This document shows positions 14,949 to 23,387 of a DNA stretch of 52,854 bases, piece after piece. This stretch comes from Candidatus Saccharimonadota bacterium (GTDB taxonomy: Bacteria; Patescibacteriota; Saccharimonadia; Saccharimonadales; Saccharimonadaceae). The stretch lies in assembly GCA_017514765.1 (NCBI GenBank), contig JAFWIU010000005.1, positions 1-52,854 of the forward strand. Reading direction: 5' to 3'. Each line of letters opens with the position of its first letter. The first letter of the stretch is position 1. Under the pieces are notes generated by a model. That model had not been told where the DNA came from. It ran no database searches and saw only the letters and a program-made list of their open reading frames with translations. The translations under genes and the position numbers were made by a program.

Positions 14949-16328
14949 ATGAGTAAAAAGTATGATTTTCAATATATAGTAATTGGCAGCGGACCAGCTG
15001 GTATCACAGTTGCCACCACCTTAGCCAAAGGCAAAAAAGGCGTAGCCCTCGTTGAAGGTCGCTTCTTCGGTGGCTCCAACCTCAACACTAGAGACGTACC
15101 CTATACCGCAGCCCTAGATTTCGCCCATACCTACGCCAAAGTCAGTTCTTCTCCCGAATTTGCAAATCAAGATTTCTCCGTCAACCTTCCCGCTGTCATT
15201 GCACGCACTCAGAAAGCCACTGCCGCAACCGTCAACAGCGAAAAAGCCCTTTGCGAAGCGTCGTCCGTTGTTTATCTAAGCGGCTATGCCAATTTCCTAG
15301 ATGCTCACGCCATCGCCGTAAACGACAAAAAAATCACTTCCGCACATTTCATCCTTGCGACCGGCTCGCATCTCAACACTCAAGATATCACCGGTATAGA
15401 TACTGTTCCATTTCTTAACCCCGAAACCGCCATCAAAGTCCGACGTCTGCCTAGAGTTATTGCCGTCATCGGTGCCGGCAGCACCGGTTGCGAAATTGCA
15501 TCCTTCTTTGCCGAACTTGGCAGCAAAGTTGTACTTTTGGAAGCCGCTAATCGTATCCTTCCCCAAGAAGATACCGAAGTCAGCACCACTATCACCGACT
15601 ATTTCGCCCATCAGCTCGGCATTAATGTTCTTGCTAATTGCAAAGTCGTTGCCATCGGCCAAGACGCCACCAGTAAATACATCATTTTCCGCTACGGTAC
15701 CGTCGAGAAAATGGTTCGCGTCGAAGAGATCGCTCTGGCTACCGGTAGTCTACCCAACACTGATTCTGGTCTCGAAAACGCCAAAGTCAAATATAAAGAC
15801 ACCGGCATCATCGTTAATAAATTGTTTGAAACTTCTGCCAAACATATCTATGCCATCGGCGATTGCATAGGCGGCGAATCATCCACCGAGCGCGCTTACC
15901 AGCAAGGGCTTACTCTTGCAACCAACATCATCAAAAAAGGCAAAAACCCTGTCAATTACTGCGGCACCACTCGCTTTACCAATACCCCTCTACAAATTGC
16001 CACCGTCGATGCCAATGAACAAAGCCTCAAGAAACAAGGTCGCAAGTATAAAAAATCCGTTATTAATCTCAAAGAAACCACCGCCGGTCAGATCGATGGA
16101 CTAGAGTATGGCTTCATCAAACTTCTAGCCAACAAAAACCGTTACATCATCGGCGCCACCATCGTCGCGCCTCACGCCGGACTTCTTGCTGAAGAAATCG
16201 CACTCGCCATCAGGCATCATCACACCGCTGTCGAACTCGCCAGCACCCCTCACCTTATTAATAGTTACAACCAAGCTATCAAACTTGCCGCTCGTAATCT
16301 CGTCATCAAGAAAAAATCGCCCAAATAG
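14949..16328 (+). CDS. FAD/NAD(P) oxidoreductase of the disulfide-reductase fold lacking redox cysteines
   Basis: 459 residues with the class I pyridine-nucleotide-disulfide oxidoreductase layout: N-terminal FAD motif IGSGPAGITVATTLA (13-27), NAD(P) motif IGAGSTGCEIASFFAELGS (about 175-193), FAD-binding HIYAIGDCIGG (about 300) and a C-terminal dimerisation domain. The usual CxxxxC after the FAD motif reads GGSNLNTRDVPY (41-52), with both Cys gone, and the C-terminal HPTxSE reads TPHLINS. It cannot work as a mercuric or lipoamide reductase. It may be a diaphorase-like NAD(P)H oxidoreductase. A TACAAT -10 lies 9 nt upstream of the ATG. Confidence 0.82.
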   Translation: MSKKYDFQYIVIGSGPAGITVATTLAKGKKGVALVEGRFFGGSNLNTRDVPYTAALDFAHTYAKVSSSPEFANQDFSVNLPAVIARTQKATAATVNSEKALCEASSVVYLSGYANFLDAHAIAVNDKKITSAHFILATGSHLNTQDITGIDTVPFLNPETAIKVRRLPRVIAVIGAGSTGCEIASFFAELGSKVVLLEAANRILPQEDTEVSTTITDYFAHQLGINVLANCKVVAIGQDATSKYIIFRYGTVEKMVRVEEIALATGSLPNTDSGLENAKVKYKDTGIIVNKLFETSAKHIYAIGDCIGGESSTERAYQQGLTLATNIIKKGKNPVNYCGTTRFTNTPLQIATVDANEQSLKKQGRKYKKSVINLKETTAGQIDGLEYGFIKLLANKNRYIIGATIVAPHAGLLAEEIALAIRHHHTAVELASTPHLINSYNQAIKLAARNLVIKKKSPK

Positions 16329-16352
16329 GCAATTCTCACACACTAAGTAAAA

Positions 16353-16429
16353 TGGTTGTGGGGGTTGGATTTGAACCAACGACCTTTTGGTTATGAGCCA
16401 AACGAGCTACCAGGCTGCTCTACCCCACG
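16353..16429 (-). tRNA. Initiator tRNA-fMet (CAT)
   Basis: The C1-A72 mismatch at the acceptor end, the D loop AGCCTGGTAGCTC and the anticodon loop CTCATAA identify the formyl-methionine initiator. CCA is encoded. The anticodon stem is TTTGG/CCAAA, so only two of the three usual G-C pairs next to the loop are present (29-41 is T-A). Confidence 0.95.
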
Positions 16430-16439
16430 GCATATAACC

Positions 16440-16467
16440 ATTATACTTTATTTTCACGAAAAGTCAA
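16440..16467 (-). promoter_or_regulatory. Promoter of tRNA-fMet
   Basis: TTGACT, 16-bp spacer, TATAAT, ending 10 nt before the tRNA 5' end. Confidence 0.8.
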
Positions 16468-16511
16468 CACCACTATTAATATACCGCTAAGTCTTCAAAA
16501 TCATCATCTTA

Positions 16512-17954
16512 TTATTTACACGCTTCTGGACTATCAAAATCATACTCACATGTTACAGTCATATTCTTCTCTAATACCACCGAATTGCCATCATTACTAC
16601 CAGTCAATTCCAGCGGTCCCATTATAGATAATGCCCAATCATCATTCGCCTCTAATCTAGTTTCCACTCTTCTAAACAAATCATTTGCTCGCCCAGTTAC
16701 ATCAACCCCTATTTGTAAACCTTTCAACACTGCTTGTGTTCTATCAACAGGAGTAGTCTCACCGTCCTCAGACACTATCGTCTCCTGACCGCATAAATTA
16801 CTACCTTCTTTACAGAAAAACTCCAGCGAAAAAGTAGTTTCCGGACCGCCATACGGTAACCCTACCACTACTACAAAAGTATTATCGCTTCTCTCTCCAC
16901 TCACTGGCTCCGGCAACTCAATCTCTACCGAACAAGCTAAATCTCCTGTTCCCTCACAATACACCACATAAGGCACATTTTGATAGGTTTCATCATCATA
17001 ACTGCTCTCTGAACTTCTATCATTTGATTTCACTAATGCGCCTTTACTAAGCAAATTGGTACCAACATCAGTATCAGGATTGCTCACGTAAATACCATGA
17101 TAATTACCAATAACCGTCTTATTCGCAACTTCAACATCACCAGTCGGCACTAAATACACCATACTCCTATCCGTTTTTCCGTTCTTTCCATTTTCGTCAA
17201 CGTAAACCTTATCAAAATCATCCGTATTAAATGACTCTCCAGTCTGTAATATAGCCACCGAAATCGTCGCTGGGTTTGAGGCGGCATCCGGCCCCGAACC
17301 AAACACCACCTCACCATTAACGATATTATTGAAGTAGAAAGACGAATCCTGAACTTGAGTCTCCGAGTTATTTTCAGGACCCCAACTAACCCTAATCTTC
17401 TTTATATTTTTAGCCTCTACGCCATCAAATCTCGGTCTGACCGCTTTTATCGGCTGGCTTTTCGACAAGGTTGCACGATAATCACCTAGTTCCGTTGTAA
17501 TCGTCGCGCAAGTATAAGCCTGCGACATATTATTACCTTTCTCGCTAGATTCTTCAATCGTCACAGGACCATATTGAATCCCTCCATCCTCATCCAATTT
17601 TCCTCTACCCAAAATAAACGAAACCACATCACACTTAAGATTACCCAGCTTATCCGGATTATCCATCGCATAAATTATTTCTCCGCACGTTACCACGCCA
17701 TCGTCATTAATCCCTTCATCCGCAGTCTCACCTTGCGCCAAACACTTTTGATAGTTATAAAAAGCCAGCTTCGCATCTTCTACGCCAGCCAAAGCTGAGT
17801 CATAAGCCGACTGTGCCAAATCTGCGTTTGAAGAACGCGTAATTTGCGCTATCACTAATGCCGTAAAACTCGCTACAATTATTAATAATATCAGGGTTGA
17901 AAATGCCACCACATAGAACGAAGCAGCACCTGTTTTAAACTTTACTTGGCTCAT
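16512..17954 (-). CDS. PilX-like type IV pilus-associated protein
   Basis: 480 residues. One N-terminal hydrophobic helix (about 12-38, ASFYVVAFSTLILLIIVASF) is followed by QITRSSNADLAQSAYDSALAGVEDAKLAFYNYQ, the layout of PilX-type minor pilus proteins that lack the GFTL prepilin motif. The rest is a large beta-rich external domain with scattered Cys pairs. Its start codon overlaps the stop of the upstream prepilin gene by 1 nt (TAATG). Likely a minor subunit or tip adhesin of the same pilus. Confidence 0.68.
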   Translation of the reverse strand: MSQVKFKTGAASFYVVAFSTLILLIIVASFTALVIAQITRSSNADLAQSAYDSALAGVEDAKLAFYNYQKCLAQGETADEGINDDGVVTCGEIIYAMDNPDKLGNLKCDVVSFILGRGKLDEDGGIQYGPVTIEESSEKGNNMSQAYTCATITTELGDYRATLSKSQPIKAVRPRFDGVEAKNIKKIRVSWGPENNSETQVQDSSFYFNNIVNGEVVFGSGPDAASNPATISVAILQTGESFNTDDFDKVYVDENGKNGKTDRSMVYLVPTGDVEVANKTVIGNYHGIYVSNPDTDVGTNLLSKGALVKSNDRSSESSYDDETYQNVPYVVYCEGTGDLACSVEIELPEPVSGERSDNTFVVVVGLPYGGPETTFSLEFFCKEGSNLCGQETIVSEDGETTPVDRTQAVLKGLQIGVDVTGRANDLFRRVETRLEANDDWALSIMGPLELTGSNDGNSVVLEKNMTVTCEYDFDSPEACK

Positions 17955-18892
17955 TATTGACCTCCTTTCGCCAAAGCCGCAAAATTAAACTTATTAATCG
18001 CACAGTAATCCAGATTCTCTAGCTCACTGTAAGCTCCCTCTGGAGTCGCACAAAAATTCCCACTCGCATTAACATTTATCCCACCATGCACTGTACCTAA
18101 TATTAACGACGTATAATAATACATACTTTTATAAGAATCTCCTGAAATATCAGTCGTCAAACCATATACAGCCAAATTACTATCAACATTCTCACCGCTA
18201 TCACCAAGATACTCTTCCGGCTCTTCATCAGTAGACCTTAGCACTGCCATATTAAAATTCGACTTTACTTTATCCTCTTCCACCTGATAAGCATCATTAT
18301 CATCACTAATTCCCTTAATCGCCGCCTCACATACTGCTCTAGAATTATCCTTTACTTTTAATAATCTAAAGTTACGCTTCTCCAACACGGTATCAGATTC
18401 TCCACTACCACTCATCCTGTAACTTAAAAACGCACCACCAGTATTATCGGTCATACTTACCTCATATTCTTCACCGAAGAAATACCCAGAATTCCAAATA
18501 TACGAATAACTACCTGTACACAGTGCACCAAATACTGGCACATTTCCAATATTTTTTCCATTCGCTTTCACATCCGCGTATCGCACAATCGAAGCCAAAT
18601 TCTGTCCTCCATCTTCCTCACATGCTTCAATCTCATCTTCGTCATCAAATTTTTCGCTACATTCATTCGCCAAATTTCCCGCCGAAGATGCCTGAATCGA
18701 TCGCCTGATATCATCCACCAACCCCGACCCTACACTATCCACTTTACTTAGAGTAATCCCTCTATGATACGAAGAGATCGCGCTAGTCATTACTAATACT
18801 ACGGCTATTGAAAGAATTGCAATAAACACCATCGAAAGCGAAAGCTCCACTAAAGTAAAACCTTTCTTACAATTTTGCTTATGCATACCCAT
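17954..18892 (-). CDS. Type IV prepilin-like protein (PilW-like)
   Basis: Start at 18892 (MGMHKQNCKKG) behind GGGGAG at 7 nt. 312 residues. KKGFTLVELSLSMVFIAILS is a class III prepilin signal: the peptidase should cut after Gly11, leaving F as residue 1 and E at +5. The helix is followed by a large external domain with several Cys (for example DEIEACEEDGG and ENLDYCAINK). Size and position suggest a minor pilin of the PilW/PilJ kind. Middle gene of the three-gene pilin operon, 31 nt after the first. Confidence 0.8.
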   Translation of the reverse strand: MGMHKQNCKKGFTLVELSLSMVFIAILSIAVVLVMTSAISSYHRGITLSKVDSVGSGLVDDIRRSIQASSAGNLANECSEKFDDEDEIEACEEDGGQNLASIVRYADVKANGKNIGNVPVFGALCTGSYSYIWNSGYFFGEEYEVSMTDNTGGAFLSYRMSGSGESDTVLEKRNFRLLKVKDNSRAVCEAAIKGISDDNDAYQVEEDKVKSNFNMAVLRSTDEEPEEYLGDSGENVDSNLAVYGLTTDISGDSYKSMYYYTSLILGTVHGGINVNASGNFCATPEGAYSELENLDYCAINKFNFAALAKGGQ

Positions 18893-18923
18893 ATTATATC
18901 TCCCCTTCAACTGCCGTAACATC

Positions 18924-19724
18924 TTAGTCTCCTGATCTACATTTACTATCATTATTATCAAACGAGATTATTTCTACACCTGAAGCATCATGCGCATTGG
19001 CTATCAACCTCACATTCATACGATTGCTATACTCTCCATCCCCATTTGGATTAATGCAAAAATCCACCGTCTTAGGCACAAATCTTTCCGTCAAATAATT
19101 TTTCTCTTCAGCGTACTCAAACACATTCTTACCTGATACATAATTACTTGGCTCCAGATACTTCGACACCTCAACCACATCATCCATCGCAAATGTTTGT
19201 ATAGTCCCAGATTTCGGATTTCTTACTATTAATAACGATCCCTCGAAATCTTCAAATTCTTCTCCTTGAACCTTAGCTACCCATTTTGGCGTATAAGTCT
19301 CAGCATATCCCACCGTACGATAACTATTATCCTCATCCCGCAATACATTTGCATCTAATCCCTTCAGCAATTCCAATGTATTGCCGCTCGCTGTATCCCA
19401 CGAATTCGTTGCCTTACCAATTACATTATATACGTGTATCACTTGTTTACCCTCATTCCCATCGCCAGCTACCTCCTCACCGAAGGTTACCAATTTCCCG
19501 TAAATCGCTCCATCTTTCCTACCACCATCAATATCACTCTGTACATTAGCAACCTCAGCATATAAATTACCTAGAAAATCCGCAAAGCTTTGCACCGTAT
19601 CATTATACCTTTGTTGATAAATCGAATTTTGCACCCCAACCGTCACTGCAGCAAACAATGCTCCAGTCACCGCTAAGAAAATTGATATCTCAATCAAAGT
19701 AAATCCTCTGGCGATTCCTTTCAT
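18924..19724 (-). CDS. Type IV prepilin-like protein
   Basis: 266 residues. MKGIARGFTLIEISIFLAVT is a short prepilin leader (cut after Gly7) with Glu at +5 of the mature chain. The remainder is a soluble external domain. TGCTATAAT ends 7 nt before the ATG, so this operon has its own, probably leaderless, promoter just inside the gap behind the DivIC-like gene. With the next two genes and the PilB ATPase at 26112 it supports a functional pilus or competence pseudopilus. Confidence 0.8.
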   Translation of the reverse strand: MKGIARGFTLIEISIFLAVTGALFAAVTVGVQNSIYQQRYNDTVQSFADFLGNLYAEVANVQSDIDGGRKDGAIYGKLVTFGEEVAGDGNEGKQVIHVYNVIGKATNSWDTASGNTLELLKGLDANVLRDEDNSYRTVGYAETYTPKWVAKVQGEEFEDFEGSLLIVRNPKSGTIQTFAMDDVVEVSKYLEPSNYVSGKNVFEYAEEKNYLTERFVPKTVDFCINPNGDGEYSNRMNVRLIANAHDASGVEIISFDNNDSKCRSGD

Positions 19725-19757
19725 ACCATATATTATAGCATAAACTTTTTCATAAGA

Positions 19758-20189
19758 CTAATAATTTGGAAATAAAAATCTCATCCACTTTTCAAAATTT
19801 GAATAATCCGCTTTTTCCACCGTCACTTGCTCAGCTACTTGATGCCTGTTTCGTGCTTCTTCTGAATTTTCTGGCAATACCACCATCTTCTCACCCGGCA
19901 ACTGCTTGTCCAAATACTTCCGCGCTACCAATTCTTGATGCTCATTTGATCGATAGTATTCATTTTCAAGCTCTGCGGCTTCACTCTCAATCTTCAATAG
20001 CTCCAACTCCTTTCGCTCCGCCGTTAATTTCTCCGACAATTCCCAGTTTCGCGACATCGCTGTAATCGATTGATATGTCCACACCAGACACAGTACAATC
20101 GCCAAGAACAACACTACATTTTCAACCGTCAGAAAATCATGCTTCAAATAATACTTTATTCGCCTCACCCAAGTCTTAATCTTGTTCAT
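19758..20189 (-). CDS. DivIC/FtsB-like septum formation protein
   Basis: 143 residues. A basic cytoplasmic N terminus, one membrane helix (about 22-42, VENVVLFLAIVLCLVWTYQS), an external coiled coil (about 50-85, LSEKLTAERKELELLKIESEAAELENEYY) and a short folded end containing ARKYLDKQLPGEKMVVLP, where the last part matches the FtsB/DivIC pattern (A-x-x-x-L-G-x-x-x-P-G-E). It would act in the division complex with FtsL-type proteins. Leaderless start: TATAAT ends 7 nt before the ATG. Confidence 0.75.
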   Translation of the reverse strand: MNKIKTWVRRIKYYLKHDFLTVENVVLFLAIVLCLVWTYQSITAMSRNWELSEKLTAERKELELLKIESEAAELENEYYRSNEHQELVARKYLDKQLPGEKMVVLPENSEEARNRHQVAEQVTVEKADYSNFEKWMRFLFPNY

Positions 20190-20228
20190 GCTTACTATTA
20201 TACCATTTTTGTGATAAAATTAAACCGC

Positions 20229-20305
20229 GGGGGTATAGCTCAGTTGGTCAGAGCATGCGTCTTATACACGCAGTGTCCTTGGTTCGAGTCCAAGTACCCC
20301 CACCA
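20229..20305 (+). tRNA. tRNA-Ile (TAT)
   Basis: Acceptor GGGGGTA/TACCCCC, anticodon stem TGCGT/ACGCA with loop CTTATAC (anticodon TAT), T arm with GGTTCGAGTCC, encoded CCA. It would read AUA codons directly, instead of the usual CAU tRNA modified with lysidine. Confidence 0.92.
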
Positions 20306-20315
20306 TAGTAAACTA

Positions 20316-20337
20316 AAAGGCCCAGAGGGTCTTTTTT
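20316..20337 (+). terminator. Terminator after tRNA-Ile
   Basis: GGCCC-AGA-GGGTC hairpin (one G-T pair) extended by A-T pairs and followed by TTTTTT. Confidence 0.75.
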
Positions 20338-20368
20338 AATTTACCATAATAGATACTTGAATAAGAAC

Positions 20369-20390
20369 AAAAATCCAATTATTGATTTTT
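20369..20390 (-). terminator. Weak AT-rich terminator after the small membrane protein
   Basis: AAAAATC (20369-20375) pairs with GATTTTT (20384-20390). It lies about 50 nt past the stop at 20443. I see nothing else in 20338-20442 apart from an isolated TATAAT on the minus strand. Confidence 0.4.
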
Positions 20391-20442
20391 AGCGTCAGCT
20401 ATTATTATACCAATCGCTATACATTCCTCCCATATAGATGGA

Positions 20443-20880
20443 CTAATCTTTATTCTCTCCTTGAAAATCAACCCAAAAACAAATGTTAGCCAGACAATAC
20501 CATATAGCTATCAAAGATACTATTTTCAATAACTCCTCATGTAAAGCCACAGGACATATGGATTCCGCTGGCGGACACGGTTCATTTATTATTATCGTCC
20601 TAAGAAAAAAGAGAGTAATTGGCACAAACAGAATCAAACCATTCACTATACAAACAATAATTCCATTTTTTCTACCCAATTTTCCACGACCCATCAACCA
20701 AGCACCAACTGGTATAATCATCGTTATGCAACCAAGAAACAAAAAAGCAAGAACAGTAGTACCAAAGATCTCAACCGCAAATGATCCATCCGTAGACCAA
20801 ATACTAGAGAAAAAAGCCATAACCACCAAAAGCAATATGCCTATAATCACCTTTAACAGACGATCCTTATTCAATCTCAT
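20443..20880 (-). CDS. Small four-helix membrane protein, hypothetical
   Basis: Start set at the ATG at 20880 because TATAAT ends exactly 6 nt upstream, the leaderless spacing seen across the window; a GTG two codons earlier is the alternative. 145 residues with four membrane helices (about 10-27, 35-58, 70-92, 112-132) and a Cys-rich external loop (NEPCPPAESICPVALHEE). I recognise no family. Confidence 0.65.
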   Translation of the reverse strand: MRLNKDRLLKVIIGILLLVVMAFFSSIWSTDGSFAVEIFGTTVLAFLFLGCITMIIPVGAWLMGRGKLGRKNGIIVCIVNGLILFVPITLFFLRTIIINEPCPPAESICPVALHEELLKIVSLIAIWYCLANICFWVDFQGENKD

Positions 20881-20902
20881 ACACACATTATATCATGCCA
20901 CA

Positions 20903-20986
20903 AAAATCCGCCAACCAGTGTTTTCTCCGAGTGAAGTGCGCCTAATTGACGAGCGAACGAGGAAAAACGCCGAGATGGCGGATTTT
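20903..20986. repeat. Long inverted repeat with nested terminator hairpin
   Basis: An 11-bp perfect stem (20903-20913 with 20976-20986) encloses about 60 nt that contain a CGCC-GGCG-TTTTT terminator on the minus strand and a further imperfect stem (GTTTT with AAAAC). It lies 10 nt past the stop of the 67-residue gene and probably ends its transcript. Its inner part resembles 29994-30029. Confidence 0.6.
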
Positions 20987-20995
20987 AACAGGAAT

Positions 20996-21199
20996 TTATT
21001 TCTTCTTAAGAGTGAGGAACCCATTCCTTGGATTCTCACAAACCATACGATCCGCTGGAAGATCACATGGGGTACCCTTACCACCATTCTCTTCCTTTGT
21101 AAAGAAATAAATCGTCTGTGGTTTGCCACCGCGAAGAGTTACCTCGGACTTATGTAGATAGTACTTTACACCTTTACTGTTGGTATGTTCGTAAGCCAT
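20996..21199 (-). CDS. Small conserved-looking protein of unknown function
   Basis: 67 residues from an ATG behind a perfect AGGAGG. The sequence is compact and polar with an amphipathic beta pattern (VKYYLHKSEVTLRGG, then QTIYFFTKEEN) and two Cys (GTPCDLP, RMVCENP). Its strong promoter (21232-21260) and good ribosome binding site suggest high expression. From memory, similar short HTNSKG/YYLH proteins occur in other Saccharibacteria genomes; I know of no function for them. Confidence 0.7.
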   Translation of the reverse strand: MAYEHTNSKGVKYYLHKSEVTLRGGKPQTIYFFTKEENGGKGTPCDLPADRMVCENPRNGFLTLKKK

Positions 21200-21231
21200 T
21201 TTAGCTTTCCTCCTTAAGTTAGTATATTCCT

Positions 21232-21260
21232 ATCTTATGACCCCGCTTTCAAATTGTCAA
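21232..21260 (-). promoter_or_regulatory. Promoter of the 67-residue gene
   Basis: TTGACA, 17-bp spacer, TAAGAT, followed after about 25 nt by AGGAGG. Confidence 0.78.
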
Positions 21261-21286
21261 GAGGTATTTTCAGCTTTTTTGCACGA

Positions 21287-21964
21287 CTACACAAATAACA
21301 GAGAAAGCCTAAGCACAATCCACACAATCATTCGATACATTATTACAACAATGATTATAAGCGTAATCAGTACCATAAACCCAGTCAATGTCGGCGTCCA
21401 AATTGGTGCAGCATATTCACGCCGATATAATTCCGTCGACGGTAAACTTGCCTTTATCGAATCCTGTATCTCATTCGCCGCTGGATACTTTTGAATCTCC
21501 GATACCATACAATTAATATAATTCGGATCATCCCAAGCAGTCCAACCATTACTAATCGCTTGCGCTCTACACGCATCCGACGCTTTTGCATACACATTGC
21601 CATTAGGATTACTATCATCCGCCAATTGACTTTCCGCTTCTTCTAATGCTTTGTTCGCTGCCTTAATATACTGATGTTCAAGATAAAACGGCCCAGTTCC
21701 AAACGTCACTCTTTGTTCCCCATTGTCATCTACTACATTTATCACCATATTTGACAATGTAAACTCTCTCAGCTCTTCCAATCGTTTCGTGACTTCCTCA
21801 TCATTATCCGAAGCATCAGCCTCTAATACTGCATCCCTCAACTCCGTCATGCGAACATGTTCCATTCGCAACAATGTTGCATCTAGAAACAATAATGGCA
21901 CCAAAATCAACAGTAATTGCCACGTCTTCACCTTATGCAACTTAATCCGCCCACGCTTTTTCAT
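21287..21964 (-). CDS. Membrane protein with two helices and an external domain, hypothetical
   Basis: 225 residues: basic N terminus, helix about 14-30 (WQLLLILVPLLFLDATLL), an external helical region with acidic stretches and two Cys (SDACRAQAISNGW, PNYINCMVSEI), and a second helix about 192-215. Topology suggests both ends inside the cell and a domain of about 160 residues outside. TATAAT ends 7 nt before the ATG (leaderless). No family recognised. Confidence 0.62.
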   Translation of the reverse strand: MKKRGRIKLHKVKTWQLLLILVPLLFLDATLLRMEHVRMTELRDAVLEADASDNDEEVTKRLEELREFTLSNMVINVVDDNGEQRVTFGTGPFYLEHQYIKAANKALEEAESQLADDSNPNGNVYAKASDACRAQAISNGWTAWDDPNYINCMVSEIQKYPAANEIQDSIKASLPSTELYRREYAAPIWTPTLTGFMVLITLIIIVVIMYRMIVWIVLRLSLLFV

Positions 21965-21982
21965 AGTACCTATTATATATTA

Positions 21983-22558
21983 TTAATCCTTCCCTATCAA
22001 ATAGTCCATCAACATCTGAATCGTAAAACAGCCTACCAATTCCCCTTTCTCGTTTCTTACCAAGAAATAATAACTATTGGTCCTCTCAATCTCCTCTACT
22101 ACTTGTTTCAGACTATCATTTTCGTGCAAATAATTAACACTTTTATCCATATAACTCTCCGCCAAATCAGTCTTTTTAATCTCAAGTGCATTCAAAGCCT
22201 CCGTGTGAATAATCCCCACCACCTTATCCCTTTCATCCACTACTGGAAAATTCGTAAAACCAGATTTATATAATCTATCCAGAACTAATGGACCTAACAC
22301 CTCTTTACGCTTCACAAATACAATTTTACTCTTCGACGCCATCAGATCCCCCACTCTTCTATCATTAAAACTCATCACCGCCGCAATTTTCTCACGTTCA
22401 CTCGTTGACAGTATACTCTTCGGTGTTCTCTGAATTACACCAATAAACTCTTCTAGGCTCTCTGGTGTATATTTTTTCGCCGGCGCTTTCTTCGGTCGAT
22501 ACTTCTCCAATTTCGGATCCAATACACTTACAATTTTCTGCATTAATCTTTCGAACAT
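21983..22558 (-). CDS. CBS-domain protein
   Basis: Start set at 22558 (MFERLMQKIV), 9 nt after a TATAAT. 191 residues. Residues about 60-190 form a CBS pair: AAVMSFNDRRVGDLMASKSKIVFVK, then GFTNFPVVDERDKVVGIIHTEAL, and SYMDKSVNYLHENDSLKQVVEEI with YYFLVRNEKGELVGCFTIQ. The N-terminal part resembles the linker of CNNM/CorC-type transport proteins, but there is no membrane part. CBS pairs usually bind adenine nucleotides and regulate a partner. The partner is not evident here. Confidence 0.8.
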   Translation of the reverse strand: MFERLMQKIVSVLDPKLEKYRPKKAPAKKYTPESLEEFIGVIQRTPKSILSTSEREKIAAVMSFNDRRVGDLMASKSKIVFVKRKEVLGPLVLDRLYKSGFTNFPVVDERDKVVGIIHTEALNALEIKKTDLAESYMDKSVNYLHENDSLKQVVEEIERTNSYYFLVRNEKGELVGCFTIQMLMDYLIGKD

Positions 22559-22631
22559 GATATAATTATTATAACATTGAAATGATAAAAGGTGTATTTT
22601 GAGCAAATCTCAAAATCAAAAGGAGTTATTT

Positions 22632-23387
22632 ATGCATAGTCGCAAAGGTTTTCAAGTAGTTGGCCTCATCATCGGGATCGTCGTAGTCGCGCTCATCGCC
22701 ATCGCTGCCTATTTTGTCATCGACGGCAACAACAAAGCCACTGATTTTAATAGCTACGATTTCTTCTCCATTATCGAAGCCGATCAGAATAACGGCAACA
22801 TCGGCGACCACGTCAAAGGTAATTCCGACGCACCAGTCATTGTTTATGAATACGCCGACTATCAATGCCCAGGCTGTGCTTCCATCAATCCTAAGGTCAA
22901 CAAAGCCGTTGAAGATTCCAAAGGCAAACTTGCCATAGTCTATCGCAGTTTCCTCCTTTCCTATCACAAGAACGGCACCGCTGCCGCCTCCGCCGCCGAA
23001 GCAGCTGGGCTTCAAGGCTACTGGAAACCCTACGCCGATAAACTCTTCGCCGAACAAGCCGAATGGGAATCTGCCTCCGCTACTGAACGTACTGAGATAT
23101 TCGAAAAATACTTCATCGATGTCACCGAAGGTAAAGGCAACCTCGATCAATTCAAAGAAGATATGGCTAGCGACCGTGTCTCCAAAAAAATCAGCTTCGA
23201 TATGGGTATCGCTCGCCGTATCGACGTCCCGAGCACTCCAGCCTTTTATGTCGATGGCCAACTCATCAAATGGAGTGAAGCTGGCGAAGTTGAAATCAAC
23301 GGCGAACTAATATCTTGGGATTCTGGTCGTTCCGGCGACGATTTTATTAAACTCTTAGAAGAAATTGTGGAGGCCAAAACCAAATGA
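22632..23387 (+). CDS. DsbA/thioredoxin-fold disulfide oxidoreductase, membrane-anchored
   Basis: Start at 22632 behind AGGAG. 251 residues. One N-terminal anchor helix (about 8-29), then a DsbA-like domain: active site CPGC (79-82) in YADYQCPGCASINPKV, an inserted helical part (GTAAASAAEAAGLQGYWKPYADKLF) and the cis-proline segment RIDVPSTPAFYVDGQ. It acts outside the membrane, probably making disulfides in exported proteins; the Cys-rich pilins and surface proteins here are candidate substrates. No DsbB or VKOR partner is visible. The stop overlaps the aspS start (ATGA). Confidence 0.88.
   Translation: MHSRKGFQVVGLIIGIVVVALIAIAAYFVIDGNNKATDFNSYDFFSIIEADQNNGNIGDHVKGNSDAPVIVYEYADYQCPGCASINPKVNKAVEDSKGKLAIVYRSFLLSYHKNGTAAASAAEAAGLQGYWKPYADKLFAEQAEWESASATERTEIFEKYFIDVTEGKGNLDQFKEDMASDRVSKKISFDMGIARRIDVPSTPAFYVDGQLIKWSEAGEVEINGELISWDSGRSGDDFIKLLEEIVEAKTK

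Noticed and set aside
20396-20409. Small RNA from the minus-strand TATAAT downstream of the 145-residue membrane protein
   Set aside because: The next terminator-like stem would leave a transcript of about 30 nt; no further support.
22626-23261. Minus-strand frame opposite the DsbA-like gene
   Set aside because: The plus-strand product has the CPGC active site and correct start signals; the antisense product is compositionally odd.
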